Shown here in pieces: positions 1 through 7,825 of a stretch of DNA of 64,000 nt. Source of the stretch: Thermogemmatispora tikiterensis. GTDB lineage: Bacteria; Chloroflexota; Ktedonobacteria; Ktedonobacterales; Ktedonobacteraceae. Below the pieces are notes generated by a model. That model saw nothing but the letters and a program-made list of their open reading frames with translations, did no database searches and was not told where the DNA came from. Within the stretch, counting starts at the first letter, position 1, and every line of letters starts with the position of its first letter. The stretch lies in assembly GCF_003268475.1 (NCBI RefSeq), contig NZ_MCIF01000002.1:5338100-5402099 (forward strand), in the 5' to 3' direction. Position numbers and translations under genes: made by a program.

Positions 1-1
1 T

Positions 2-256
2 GCCGTCGCTCTGGACGTGGCCGCGGTCTCTCTGCCACCGGCCCTCGTTGCCAGCGTCTTTCTGGGTACCGTCGGGCATCTGGCGCCCTCCATTGCCCAG
101 GCCTTCACTGCCGCGATGGATCACGCCTTCCTCGCCTCAGCCCTGATCTGTCTGCTGGCTATGGCCTGCTCACTGGTACGGGCTGGCAAAGGGCCACAGC
201 TGACGGGTCTTGCCAGCACACCGCTACAGCCCACAGCCTCCGAACGCCAGGAGTAG
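2..256 (+). CDS. C-terminal fragment of a probable MFS transporter
   Basis: The frame is open from the left edge of the window, so this is the end of a longer gene. The 84 visible residues contain one clear hydrophobic helix (around residues 15-30) and a second (around 40-60), followed by a short polar tail ending at a TAG. This matches the last two transmembrane segments of a major-facilitator drug or metabolite exporter, but the diagnostic N-terminal motifs are outside the window, so substrate and family are inference. A large hairpin follows about 70 bp downstream and faces the convergent doxX-like gene. Confidence 0.5.
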   Translation, partial: AVALDVAAVSLPPALVASVFLGTVGHLAPSIAQAFTAAMDHAFLASALICLLAMACSLVRAGKGPQLTGLASTPLQPTASERQE

Positions 257-328
257 GCAGACAGATAGACAGGCGGGGGCGAGCAGCATCGCTGCTGCGA
301 TTCGGGCTGTCGATCAAAAACAAAAGGT

Positions 329-372
329 GCCTCACCGGCTAGGGCTGACCCCTAGAGCTGACCCGGTGAGGC
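329..372. terminator. Bidirectional hairpin between convergent genes
   Basis: A 10-bp inverted repeat (GCCTCACCGG at 329-338 with CCGGTGAGGC at 363-372) encloses a second stem-loop (CTAGGG pairing with CCCTAG). The + strand has an A-rich run just before it. It lies between the converging transporter tail and the doxX-like gene and probably terminates both; there is no perfect U-tract. Confidence 0.55.
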
Positions 373-480
373 CTCCTGTTTCTCGGCACAAAGAAGAAGA
401 TGCCGGGCAGACAGGACAGCTGGCTATCATCGTCTGCCCGGCAGACTCTCAGAGGCTCGCGGCTTGCCGATCCGTCCTGA

Positions 481-1020
481 TCAGGAGTGGGCTGTGCCCT
501 GTGCCGGCTCCTGCGAACGTCGGGCCAGCATATTGCCCAGTGGGATCAGGATCAGCAGCAGCACGATCAGAACAACCAGTCCAATCAGGAAGGTCAGCGG
601 CTGAGGCGGAGCGAAGTTGAGCACCTGGTCGAGCGAGAAGCTACCAGCGCCCGTCAGTCCGAGCACCACGCCCATCATCAGCAGGGCCAGATTGAACTCA
701 AAGCCGCCCTGGCTATTCCAGAAGCCCTTAGCCCAGTGCACCCTGGCGATCGCCACCAGCATCGAACCCATCGGGAGCAAGACCGCCAGAGGCGTCAGCA
801 GACCCAACGCCACCAGCAAGCCGCCACCAAACTCGCCCAGGGCCACAACCCAGGCCCAGAAGGGAGCCGGCTGCAGACCCAGCCTGTTCATCATCTCCTG
901 TGTGCCACGCAGCCCATGACCGCCAAACAGACCGAACAGCTTCTGAGCACCGTGAGCCATAATGATGAGACCAAGCGTCAGACGCAACAGCAAGAGACCG
1001 GTGGCAAGAAGTGCGTTCAT
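481..1020 (-). CDS. DoxX-family membrane protein
   Basis: The 179-residue protein has four to five hydrophobic helices (about residues 5-25, 55-80, 80-95, 105-125 and 140-165), the size and topology of the DoxX/SURF4 superfamily. The segment around 'ARVHWAKGFWNSQGG' between the second and fourth helices is the pattern conserved in DoxX proteins of high-GC bacteria. Members are small inner-membrane proteins linked to oxidative-stress or thiol handling; the exact reaction is not established. The start at 1020 is preceded by a very strong ribosome-binding site (AAGGAGGAGAGG). The C-terminus is a short Gln/Ser-rich cytoplasmic tail. Confidence 0.8.
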   Translation of the reverse strand: MNALLATGLLLLRLTLGLIIMAHGAQKLFGLFGGHGLRGTQEMMNRLGLQPAPFWAWVVALGEFGGGLLVALGLLTPLAVLLPMGSMLVAIARVHWAKGFWNSQGGFEFNLALLMMGVVLGLTGAGSFSLDQVLNFAPPQPLTFLIGLVVLIVLLLILIPLGNMLARRSQEPAQGTAHS

Positions 1021-1373
1021 GGTCCTCTCCTCCTTTCCTTAGACGTCCAGTTTACGTCAAATCAGACCAGGCAGACTGTCTGGCGAAAGCCAGTTTGGCC
1101 AGTTTGCTTCCCGCTTAGCCGACCCGGAGCGGTACCGCCTGCAGGCCGGAGCGCAAGGAGTGACCGCACTCCGCCAGCTGGCCAGTCTGCTGGAGAGCAA
1201 AGGCCAATGAGAGACGATGGACAGGCAAGCAGCCTGACCAAAGCCGTCACGTTGGGCAAGGGCTGTCCCTATTGAAACCGTAGCATCTGAAGCCGGGCAG
1301 CGGGGTGCAGGGGCGGTGCTCAACGTTCGGAGGTAGCCCCTGCACTCAGCACTGCCAGTGAGTGAACGAGCGA

Positions 1374-1862
1374 TCAGCGGGCGAGGCTTGACTCGACCGT
1401 CAGCGGCTGACCGGAGCCGCTGCGTACACTGATGTGCTTCGGACGACTCTCCTCTCTAATTGGCAACCAGAGCGTCAGCACACCGTGCTCATAGGTGCAT
1501 TCCACCTGATCGGCATCGATGGGCTTGGGGAAGATGATGCTGCGCTCAAAGTGGCCAGGAGTAATCTCCTGAGCCAGCCAGCGCACCTGCTCATCGGAAC
1601 CAACGAAGGCCGGCAGCTGGCCTTTGACTGTCAGCGTATTCTGCTGAATGCTCACATCCAGATCCTCTGGCTTCACACCAGGCACCAGAAAGCGTACCCG
1701 ATAACCCTGCTCCGTCTCGTAAGCATCCAACAGTGCGCTTGGACTCTGGCGACCAGCCAGTGACCAACCCGTACGGACAAAACTCTGCTCAAAGAGCTGG
1801 TCAATTGCCTTCCGCAGGCTCAGTGCCTCCCGGAAAGGATCAAACGGCAGCAGCGTTGCCAT
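1374..1862 (-). CDS. Small heat-shock protein, Hsp20/alpha-crystallin family
   Basis: The 162-residue protein has an N-terminal arm (about 1-45) and an alpha-crystallin domain (about 46-145). The ACD pattern is visible: 'GYRVRFLVPGVKPEDLDV', 'NTLTVKGQ', and the C-terminal strand 'HGVLTLWLPI', whose L-P-I resembles the I-x-I/V anchor. The protein should be an ATP-independent holdase that assembles into oligomers and binds unfolding proteins in the cytoplasm. The start has a strong RBS (GGAGGTG six bases before ATG). A consensus sigma-A promoter lies 190 bp upstream; no CIRCE element is visible in the leader. Confidence 0.93.
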   Translation of the reverse strand: MATLLPFDPFREALSLRKAIDQLFEQSFVRTGWSLAGRQSPSALLDAYETEQGYRVRFLVPGVKPEDLDVSIQQNTLTVKGQLPAFVGSDEQVRWLAQEITPGHFERSIIFPKPIDADQVECTYEHGVLTLWLPIREESRPKHISVRSGSGQPLTVESSLAR

Positions 1863-2051
1863 CGCTTACACCTCCGTACTGATCCGCGTCCGCTTCCTCA
1901 TGCTGAAAAAGAGACCTGCAACTTCCCAGACCGCGACCATCCCACCGACCGTCACCTGCCAGACGGCGCCGGCGCGCCAGCTCAGCCCGTTCACCGCCCG
2001 GCAACCACCTCCAGCGTCCGCCGGCACCCGCTCTTTCGTTCGTCCAGCCAT

Positions 2052-2080
2052 AGTATAGCTCATCTCACAAAAAATGTCAA
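2052..2080 (-). promoter_or_regulatory. Promoter of the hsp20 gene
   Basis: Read on the minus strand: -35 TTGACA (2080-2075), exactly 17 bp, then -10 TATACT (2057-2052). The predicted start near 2045 leaves a leader of about 180 nt before the hsp20 ATG. The upstream flank is A+T-rich, unlike the surrounding sequence. Confidence 0.8.
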
Positions 2081-2152
2081 GTCATATAACGGTTTTCTGA
2101 CAATCTTCTAACACAACTCTAACAGTCGTCTCCATCTAGGAAGAGAAAAGGC

Positions 2153-2181
2153 AGCGCCCCGGTCCAATCAACCGGGGCGCT
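2153..2181 (-). terminator. Terminator hairpin downstream of the etf operon
   Basis: A perfect 11-bp stem (AGCGCCCCGGT at 2153-2163, ACCGGGGCGCT at 2171-2181) with a 7-nt loop. On the minus strand it is followed by the pyrimidine-rich CTGCCTTTTCTCTT. It lies beyond the omega-RNA-like element and upstream of the hsp20 promoter, so it would stop read-through from the Fe-S oxidoreductase gene or from the element. Confidence 0.7.
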
Positions 2182-2194
2182 TTGGGAGAGAGAC

Positions 2195-2467
2195 AGTCAA
2201 CGACCCCTGGCTTGTGGCTTGGGCCAGGGGCTTGCCTGCAGCCTCATCGAGCCGGGCTTTGGGCCTGGTTGACGGCTGCCCGTTGTCCCGCAGGACAGCA
2301 CAGTGGGATTGACCCGTTCGTTCTCCCTCCCCTGCATGAGATAGGGCGAAGCCGTCGCTGAGCAACAGGTCAGTGCCTTTAGCTCTACACTACAGGCAAA
2401 GGATGCCAGGAGAGAGCAAGAGGGTGCCGCCTTCCTCTCCTGGATAAAGCCAGCGGAGGAAGGCGGC
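2195..2467 (-). mobile_element. Solo IS200/IS605-type omega-RNA-like element, copy A
   Basis: Read on the minus strand, this stretch begins with a long imperfect stem (GCCGCC...GGCGGC outer arms around a CTGG...CCAG inner hairpin), passes through conserved blocks (GGCGAAGCC or its complement, CAGCCGTCAACCAG, AGCCTCATCG or its complement) and ends with a CCCCTGGC...GCCAGGGG hairpin followed by GTTGAC. A second copy with the same block order lies at 30404-30691. A terminal hairpin then a TTGAC/TCAAC-like end resembles the right end of IS200/IS605 elements, where the TnpB guide RNA is encoded. No tnpA or tnpB frame is present. Element type is inference; the two-copy homology is seen directly. 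Confidence 0.55.
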
Positions 2468-2511
2468 ACATCCAAATGGAGGAGAGAGATCGAACAGGGT
2501 CGAGACGAGAA

Positions 2512-4653
2512 CTACTGACCGGCGCGGGTGGCGCTCGGGGTAGCGGCCTCCTCCAGGGCGCGGGCCACGATCTCGGCGATATCCTCGACCTGGAGGCGTT
2601 CCTCTGCCTCCACGCCCTTCACGCCGTCCTCAAACATCATGATGCAGAACGGGCAGGCGGCGGCCAGCACCTCGGCCTCGGTCTCCAGGGCCTCATTCAC
2701 GCGTGTCTGATTGACCCGCTTGCCGATGCGCTCCTCCATCCAGGCGCGACCGCCGCCGCCGCCGCAACAGAAACTCCTGTTACGGTTGCGACGCATCTCC
2801 GTCACCCCATTGCTATTGAGCACCGCCAACACTCGACGTGGCTCGTCGTAGACCCCATTATAGCGGCCAACGTAGCAAGGGTCGTGGTAAGTCAGCTTGC
2901 GGTGGTCGAAGCCGGAGGGGAGCTGCAGGCGGCCCTCGCTGATCAAGCGGTCGATGAAAACGCTATGGTGGATCACCTCATAGTGGCCGCCGAGCTGCGG
3001 ATACTCATTTTTAATCGTATTGAAGCAGTGTGGGCAGGCCGTAATGATCGTACGCGCGCGGCTGGTCTGGCCGTTGTGACCGTGGCCATGCTGGGCAGTT
3101 GCCGTCTCTGCCTGGGCCGTATTAAAGCCGTAGCTATTGAGCACCTCGATATTCTGCTGAGCCATCATCTGCCAGAGGTACTCATTGCCGATGCGGCGAG
3201 CCGGGTCGCCCGTACAGGACTCCTCGGGGCCGAGGATGGCGAAATTGACCCCGGCGGCCTTCAAGATCTTCACCAGCGCTGTGGCCACCTTGCGGTTACG
3301 CTGATCGAAAGAACCCATGCAGCCGACCCAATAGAGCACCTCGGCCTCGGGGTTCTCCGCCATCAGCGGCACACCCAGGCCGGCGGCCCACTCCGCGCGG
3401 CGATCGTTACTGATCTCCCACGGATTCCCATTGCGCTCAATATTGTTGAACAGCGACGTTACCTCGGGTGGAAAATCGCTCTCCTCCATGACCAGGGAGC
3501 GTCGCATATCCACAATCTTGGGCACATGTTCAATGGAGACCGGGCAGATTTCCATGCAGGCGCCGCAGGTTGTACAGGCCCAGAGAGCCTCTTTGCTGAT
3601 CACCCCGCCCACGAGCGGCTGAATCTCCTCATGGCCATTGCCGCGCACATCGGCCAGCGGCAGCTTCTGGAAGAGGTTTGGTTCGCCCACAATCTCATGG
3701 CGGCGGTCCAGTAGCGACTCCTTGACGCCGAGGATAATCTCCTTGGGCAGCAGTGGCTTACCGGTATTTGTCGCCGGGCAGACCGTATTGCAGCGTCCGC
3801 ACTCCGTGCAAGCGTAGCCGTCCAGCAGCTGCTTCCAGGTAAACTGCTCCGCCTTGGAAACGCCGTAGTCCTCGCGCTCCTCCAGATTCTCCAGCAGCGG
3901 CAGCGCGCCGCGGGGGCCGTAGTTGCGGAAGAAGACATTGAAGGGGGTAGCCATCAGGTGCAGATGCTTCGAGCCTGGTAGATAGACCAGGAAGCTCAGC
4001 ACCGTCAGAATATGGGCCCACCAGAAGACGCGGTAGAGGGCCACATTGGTTGCCGTGCCCAGACCGTAGAAAGAGGGGCCGAACCAGGAACCGAGCAGCG
4101 ACCACTCTTCGCCGTGGCTGGCGGCGAAGCCGAAGGTCTCAACCAGGGCCAGAGTCAGCAGAACCAGGAAAATGAGGCCCAAGATAATGAAGCCGTCCCA
4201 CGGGCCATGCAGGCGGCTCGATAGCTGCCGGGGGCGCACGATGCCGCGCCGGACCGCGAAGACAATCAGCGAGACCAGCACGAAAAGGACAAAGAGGTCG
4301 AGCAGGGCTGCGAACGTATGATCGTGGCCGATCAGCAGAAGCGAGCCGTTGAAGGCTCCCAGGATCAGATTCAGCAGCCCGAACTGAATAATGATGAAGC
4401 CCCAGAACGTAAAAAAGTGTGCCAGGCCGGGGATCGGATCGCGCAGGACGCCGCTCTGACCGAGCACCACCAGCAGGAAATCGCCGATGCGCTCCTCCAG
4501 ATGGTCGGTGCGATCCTCGCGGCGAGCCTTGGCCAGCAGCGTCACCAGCTGTCCGACGCGCAGGCCGAAGACTGTCAGCGCCGCCAGGAAAATGACCACG
4601 AAGATGGTCGTCCCGATCCACCCACCGGTTGGAGAAATGGCAGGGGGTGCCAT
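2512..4653 (-). CDS. Membrane Fe-S oxidoreductase partnered with ETF (HdrD/FadF-like)
   Basis: The 713-residue protein has an N-terminal membrane region of about six helices (1-230, nitrate-reductase gamma-like). It is followed by two ferredoxin-type 4Fe-4S motifs, CTECGRCNTVCP near residue 281 and CTTCGACMEICP near 358, and two CCG-type cysteine modules (first near 441-560 with 'ACPHC' and 'DPCYVG', second ending in CCGGGGG near 627). This is the layout of heterodisulfide-reductase-like oxidoreductases encoded next to etfBA, which pass electrons from electron-transfer flavoprotein to the menaquinone pool. It is the third gene of etfB-etfA-this gene, 145 bp after etfA, with RBS GGGAGG. The role in fatty-acid or amino-acid oxidation is inferred from context. 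Confidence 0.88.
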   Translation of the reverse strand: MAPPAISPTGGWIGTTIFVVIFLAALTVFGLRVGQLVTLLAKARREDRTDHLEERIGDFLLVVLGQSGVLRDPIPGLAHFFTFWGFIIIQFGLLNLILGAFNGSLLLIGHDHTFAALLDLFVLFVLVSLIVFAVRRGIVRPRQLSSRLHGPWDGFIILGLIFLVLLTLALVETFGFAASHGEEWSLLGSWFGPSFYGLGTATNVALYRVFWWAHILTVLSFLVYLPGSKHLHLMATPFNVFFRNYGPRGALPLLENLEEREDYGVSKAEQFTWKQLLDGYACTECGRCNTVCPATNTGKPLLPKEIILGVKESLLDRRHEIVGEPNLFQKLPLADVRGNGHEEIQPLVGGVISKEALWACTTCGACMEICPVSIEHVPKIVDMRRSLVMEESDFPPEVTSLFNNIERNGNPWEISNDRRAEWAAGLGVPLMAENPEAEVLYWVGCMGSFDQRNRKVATALVKILKAAGVNFAILGPEESCTGDPARRIGNEYLWQMMAQQNIEVLNSYGFNTAQAETATAQHGHGHNGQTSRARTIITACPHCFNTIKNEYPQLGGHYEVIHHSVFIDRLISEGRLQLPSGFDHRKLTYHDPCYVGRYNGVYDEPRRVLAVLNSNGVTEMRRNRNRSFCCGGGGGRAWMEERIGKRVNQTRVNEALETEAEVLAAACPFCIMMFEDGVKGVEAEERLQVEDIAEIVARALEEAATPSATRAGQ

Positions 4654-4798
4654 GACAACCTCCCTTAAAGGCGGCGGGGCCCCGTCGCCCTGCCTATCTG
4701 CCTGCTTGCTACTTCGCAGCGGCAGCCGTGCCCCACCGCAGTAGTATGCTGCTTCTTGCCTGCTTATGCGTCAGCGAGAACGAGCGAGCGTGAGCCAG

Positions 4799-5773
4799 CT
4801 AGAGCTGGGCTTTGCGTCGCTTCACTTCCTCGATCAGCTGGGGCAGGACCGTCAACACATCGCCGACGATGCCCAAATCGGCTACCGAAAAGATCGGCGC
4901 ATGCTCATCTTTATTGATGGCGACGATATATTTCGAGCCTTTCATGCCAGCCAGATGCTGGATTGCGCCGCTGATGCCGCAAGCAATATAGAGGGTTGGC
5001 TTGACCGTCTTGCCGGTCTGGCCGATCTGGTAGCTGTAGGGGAGCCAGCCAGCATCGACGATGGCGCGTGTGGCGCCCGGCGCTCCACCGAGCACTGTCG
5101 CCAGCTCTTCGACCAGGCGATAATTCTCGGGTTTCCCCAGACCGCGGCCACCGCTCACAATGATACTGGCATCCTCCAGGGCCGGACCTTCGCTCTGGAC
5201 CTCGACGCGGTCAAGAATCTTCATCTGCTGCGACTCGGGCCGCAGTGTCACCGAAAGCTGCTCAATCTCAGCCTGACGGCCCTCGAAGCGCTCCACCGAG
5301 AAAGCTTTCGGTCGGGCCAGCACGATCCCCGTTCCCTGGTAAGGATGCGTTGCGACCACGACGTTCTCACCGCCCCAAGGAACCGTCACCTCCAGGCGCT
5401 CGCTCTCGTCGTAACGGAGGTCGGTGGCATCGGTGATCAGGCCCAGATTATGGCGGGCGCTCAAGCGGGCGGCGATATCGCGGACATCGTAGGTGGTGGG
5501 GAAGAGTAGAAGGTCGGGCTGCTGCCGCTGCAGCAGGTCACTTAGGGTATCGACGGCGGGGAGCGTCAGGTAGGTATCGTAGGTGGGATCGGCGTGGACA
5601 TAGACCTTTTCGGCGCCGAACTCACCCAGAGAGGGGGCCACCGTTGCGGCGGCGGAGCCGAGCACAATGGCCTCGGCGCGACCCAGATGGGCGGCCTTAC
5701 TCAGCACCTCTAGAGACGAGCGAGCTGGCCGGCCATCCTCAATTTCGACCAGGACCCAGATCGTTTTTGCCAT
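4799..5773 (-). CDS. etfA: Electron transfer flavoprotein alpha subunit
   Basis: The 324-residue protein has the N-terminal ETF domain (about 1-185) and the C-terminal FAD-binding domain (about 200-320). The latter shows 'SGAIQHLAGMKGSK' and 'IVAINKDEHAPIFSVADLGIVGD', the signature of EtfA/FixB. It forms the heterodimer with EtfB and carries the redox-active FAD. The ATG at 5773 was chosen over an in-frame GTG at 5782 because TAGGAGGAG sits eight bases upstream of it; that RBS overlaps the etfB stop codon, so the two genes are translationally close. The downstream partner is the membrane Fe-S oxidoreductase. Confidence 0.95.
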   Translation of the reverse strand: MAKTIWVLVEIEDGRPARSSLEVLSKAAHLGRAEAIVLGSAAATVAPSLGEFGAEKVYVHADPTYDTYLTLPAVDTLSDLLQRQQPDLLLFPTTYDVRDIAARLSARHNLGLITDATDLRYDESERLEVTVPWGGENVVVATHPYQGTGIVLARPKAFSVERFEGRQAEIEQLSVTLRPESQQMKILDRVEVQSEGPALEDASIIVSGGRGLGKPENYRLVEELATVLGGAPGATRAIVDAGWLPYSYQIGQTGKTVKPTLYIACGISGAIQHLAGMKGSKYIVAINKDEHAPIFSVADLGIVGDVLTVLPQLIEEVKRRKAQL

Positions 5774-5787
5774 AACCTGCACTCCTC

Positions 5788-6573
5788 CTAGAGCAACTGG
5801 TGACGCTGCAAGAAGTCGGCAATGATCTCGGCAGCGTTGCCCTCGTCCTTAATGATCTGCCCGGCGGCGCGGGCCTCTGCCTTGCCAATCGAGAGGACCT
5901 GCTCGCGTGCGCCGGCCTCTCCGACCTGCGATGGGTCCAGCCCGAGGTCGCTCAGGCTCAGCTGGCTGAAGGGCTTCTTACGTGCGCTCATGATGCCCTT
6001 CATCGTCGGATAGATCGCCTCGAAAGAGCCGCTGGCGATGGTCACCACTGCCGGCAAGGGACTCTCCACCACCTCGTAGCCGGTCTGCGTGACGCGCTTG
6101 ATGACGGCCTTGGTCCCCTCGACGTTGATCTCGCGTGCGAAGGTGAGCTGGGGCAGGCCCAGAAACTCGGCAATCGCCCCGGGTACCATGCCGGTGTAGC
6201 CATCGGTGCTCTCGGTCGAACAGAAGATGAGATCGGGATTCTCGCGCTTAAGAGCGGCGGCCAGCGTCCGTGCCGTGCCCAGCACATCCGAGCCAGCCAG
6301 GGCCGGATCGCTGATGAGGATCGCGCGATCAACGCCCATCGCCAGGGCGCGCCGCAGGGCCTCCTGGGCGCTGGCTGGACCCATGCTGATCGCCGTCAGC
6401 TCGCTGTTGCCGAGACTATCGCGCAGCTTGATTGCTGCTGCAATCGTTGTCTCGTCTCCCGGGTCAAGCACCAGCGAGACCCCGGTGCGCACCAGTCGTT
6501 TGGTAGCAGGGTCAAGCTTGCTTTCGACGGTGTTGGGGTCTGGAATCTGCTTTACACAGACGAAGATCTTCAT
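5788..6573 (-). CDS. etfB: Electron transfer flavoprotein beta subunit
   Basis: The 261-residue protein begins 'MKIFVCVKQIPDPNTVESK', the classic EtfB/FixA N-terminus, and contains the conserved 'LVLDPGDETTIAAAIKL' and 'ICSTESTDGYTGMVPGAIAE'-type segments of the nucleotide-binding fold. Length matches the family. It is the first gene of the etfB-etfA-oxidoreductase operon, preceded by a leader of about 250 nt and a near-consensus promoter. EtfB normally binds AMP and contacts the partner dehydrogenase. No acyl-CoA dehydrogenase gene is adjacent, so the electron donor is encoded elsewhere. Confidence 0.95.
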   Translation of the reverse strand: MKIFVCVKQIPDPNTVESKLDPATKRLVRTGVSLVLDPGDETTIAAAIKLRDSLGNSELTAISMGPASAQEALRRALAMGVDRAILISDPALAGSDVLGTARTLAAALKRENPDLIFCSTESTDGYTGMVPGAIAEFLGLPQLTFAREINVEGTKAVIKRVTQTGYEVVESPLPAVVTIASGSFEAIYPTMKGIMSARKKPFSQLSLSDLGLDPSQVGEAGAREQVLSIGKAEARAAGQIIKDEGNAAEIIADFLQRHQLL

Positions 6574-6658
6574 TGCGTTGTTGCCTCATCTTACCTATGT
6601 GCGAGCAAAGGCGCAAGACACAAGACAGCCTACACCTGCGTAAAATGGCTCCTTCTCA

Positions 6659-6687
6659 GCAAAGAAGAACGGCAGCGCCTTCTTTGC
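6659..6687. other. Hairpin in the etf operon leader
   Basis: A perfect 9-bp stem (GCAAAGAAG at 6659-6667, CTTCTTTGC at 6679-6687) with an 11-nt loop lies in the middle of the untranslated leader between the etf promoter and etfB. Function unknown; it could be a stability element or attenuator. Confidence 0.4.
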
Positions 6688-6826
6688 CATTCTCCGTCGG
6701 AAAAGGGCCGTGTGCTGTCTGCGTTCGTCAGAAGAGAGGACTGCCCCGGGCGCCTTACGTCTGCACAGATTCTCTCGCTTTGGATAGAACGAGCAGGCCA
6801 ATCGCTGTATTTACCAGGCCCTTTGT

Positions 6827-6856
6827 ATTGTACCTGTCGCAAAAAGAACGTGTCAA
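6827..6856 (-). promoter_or_regulatory. Promoter of the etfB-etfA-oxidoreductase operon
   Basis: On the minus strand: -35 TTGACA (6856-6851), 18 bp, -10 TACAAT (6832-6827). The expected start near 6820 gives a leader of about 245 nt before etfB. Confidence 0.78.
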
Positions 6857-6933
6857 CGTTGCTAGCTAACGGCCAAAGCTCTCCCAGCTAACAAAGGGAG
6901 CAAAGGCAGGAAGTGCTCCCGCGCTGACCTGCC

Positions 6934-7626
6934 TTAACGCTGACGATAGACGAGGATGGCCGTAAGCACCGCCAGCAGGCCAGCACCAAAGGGCGGCAGG
7001 CTGGTGGCCAGACTACCGGTGGTGAGCCAGAGGTAGACAGCGAAGATTTCAAGGATGAGGCCGCAGGCGAAGATCGCCGCAATGGCCGTGGGCGAACGCT
7101 CGGCGGTGCCGGCAAGCTGCCGCCGGGCAAAGTGTGGAGATTGTCCACGGCCAGGCTCTTCCTGGCTGCTGGCGCCACGACTTGGCGACGGCTCCTGCTC
7201 TGCCACCATTGGGCCTGGCTCCTGACGGCTCCCCTCGCTTAGATGGTGCAGGGTCTCATAGAGATAATCGATCGTGCGCTGCGGAGCACGCAGCAAGACA
7301 CTTCCTTCCCCAAAGCTGATCAGCAGTTCGTGTAGAAGGGCCCTGCCCTGGGGCGTGCGCAGGGTGATAGCGGTGATCTCCGTAAGAGGAATAGCCTCCA
7401 GGAAAAGGCGCGGGCGTGGGAACCGGACCTGATAATAGCCGAGCAGACGCCTGTTGGTGAGGATGACATCACAGGCGACCCTGCCATGCTGCTGACTGCT
7501 CCAGATGACAGGCCGACTCCCTAGTAGCTCTTCGTCCGGTTGTAGATGGGCCTGCAGGCCACGGAAGCGTCGAAGAATCCGACGCCCTGCCCTGGCCTGG
7601 CTGGGTGTAGGGGAGGGGGCGGTCAT
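6934..7626 (-). CDS. Membrane-anchored protein with a PH-like N-terminal domain, function unknown
   Basis: The 230-residue protein has a soluble N-terminal domain (about 25-120) containing 'LTNRRLLGYY' and 'IPLTEITAITL'. These strands are typical of bacterial PH-like (GRAM/bPH) domains. A Pro/Ser/Glu-rich linker (about 125-175) and two hydrophobic helices near the C-terminus (about 180-202 and 205-226) follow, so the domain should face the cytoplasm on a membrane hairpin. The start has a good RBS (GAGAGAGGAGC). It is divergent from copA with about 200 bp between starts. No specific function can be assigned; the PH-like call rests on pattern only. Confidence 0.6.
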   Translation of the reverse strand: MTAPSPTPSQARAGRRILRRFRGLQAHLQPDEELLGSRPVIWSSQQHGRVACDVILTNRRLLGYYQVRFPRPRLFLEAIPLTEITAITLRTPQGRALLHELLISFGEGSVLLRAPQRTIDYLYETLHHLSEGSRQEPGPMVAEQEPSPSRGASSQEEPGRGQSPHFARRQLAGTAERSPTAIAAIFACGLILEIFAVYLWLTTGSLATSLPPFGAGLLAVLTAILVYRQR

Positions 7627-7732
7627 GCTCCTCTCTCTCTTGCTTGGATACGCTTGGCTTGCTTATCGCTCTCTCATTATAGCACAGAGCTGGCTGAGCG
7701 GACCTGGCGGATGGGGGGCGGGTACGGCCCAT

Positions 7733-7761
7733 TTGACAAGCGTTGCTTCTTGCGTTATCCT
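7733..7761 (+). promoter_or_regulatory. copA promoter
   Basis: TTGACA (7733-7738), 17 bp, TATCCT (7756-7761). The predicted start falls near 7768, immediately before the G/C palindrome described separately. Confidence 0.78.
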
Positions 7762-7768
7762 TTCTATT

Positions 7769-7795
7769 AGACCCCCACCGGGGGGGTATGGGTTA
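7769..7795 (+). promoter_or_regulatory. CsoR-like copper operator upstream of copA
   Basis: The run AGACCCCCACCGGGGGGGTA with the following TGGGTTA forms a C-tract/G-tract pseudopalindrome directly downstream of the -10 box. It closely resembles known CsoR sites of copper operons (for example the TACCC..GGGGGTATGG type of Bacillus copZA). Binding at the transcription start would repress copA until Cu(I) is bound. No csoR gene is in the window. Confidence 0.6.
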
Positions 7796-7825
7796 GTTAG
7801 TGCCAGGCAAGAGGAGGGAGGTAAC

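Noticed and set aside
1866..2063. 65-residue minus-strand frame in the hsp20 leader
   Set aside because: It starts inside the -10 box of the hsp20 promoter and has no RBS.
2476..3714. 412-residue open frame on the + strand opposite the Fe-S oxidoreductase
   Set aside because: It is the complement of a gene with intact Fe-S motifs; its sequence has no domain and no RBS, and arises from high GC content.
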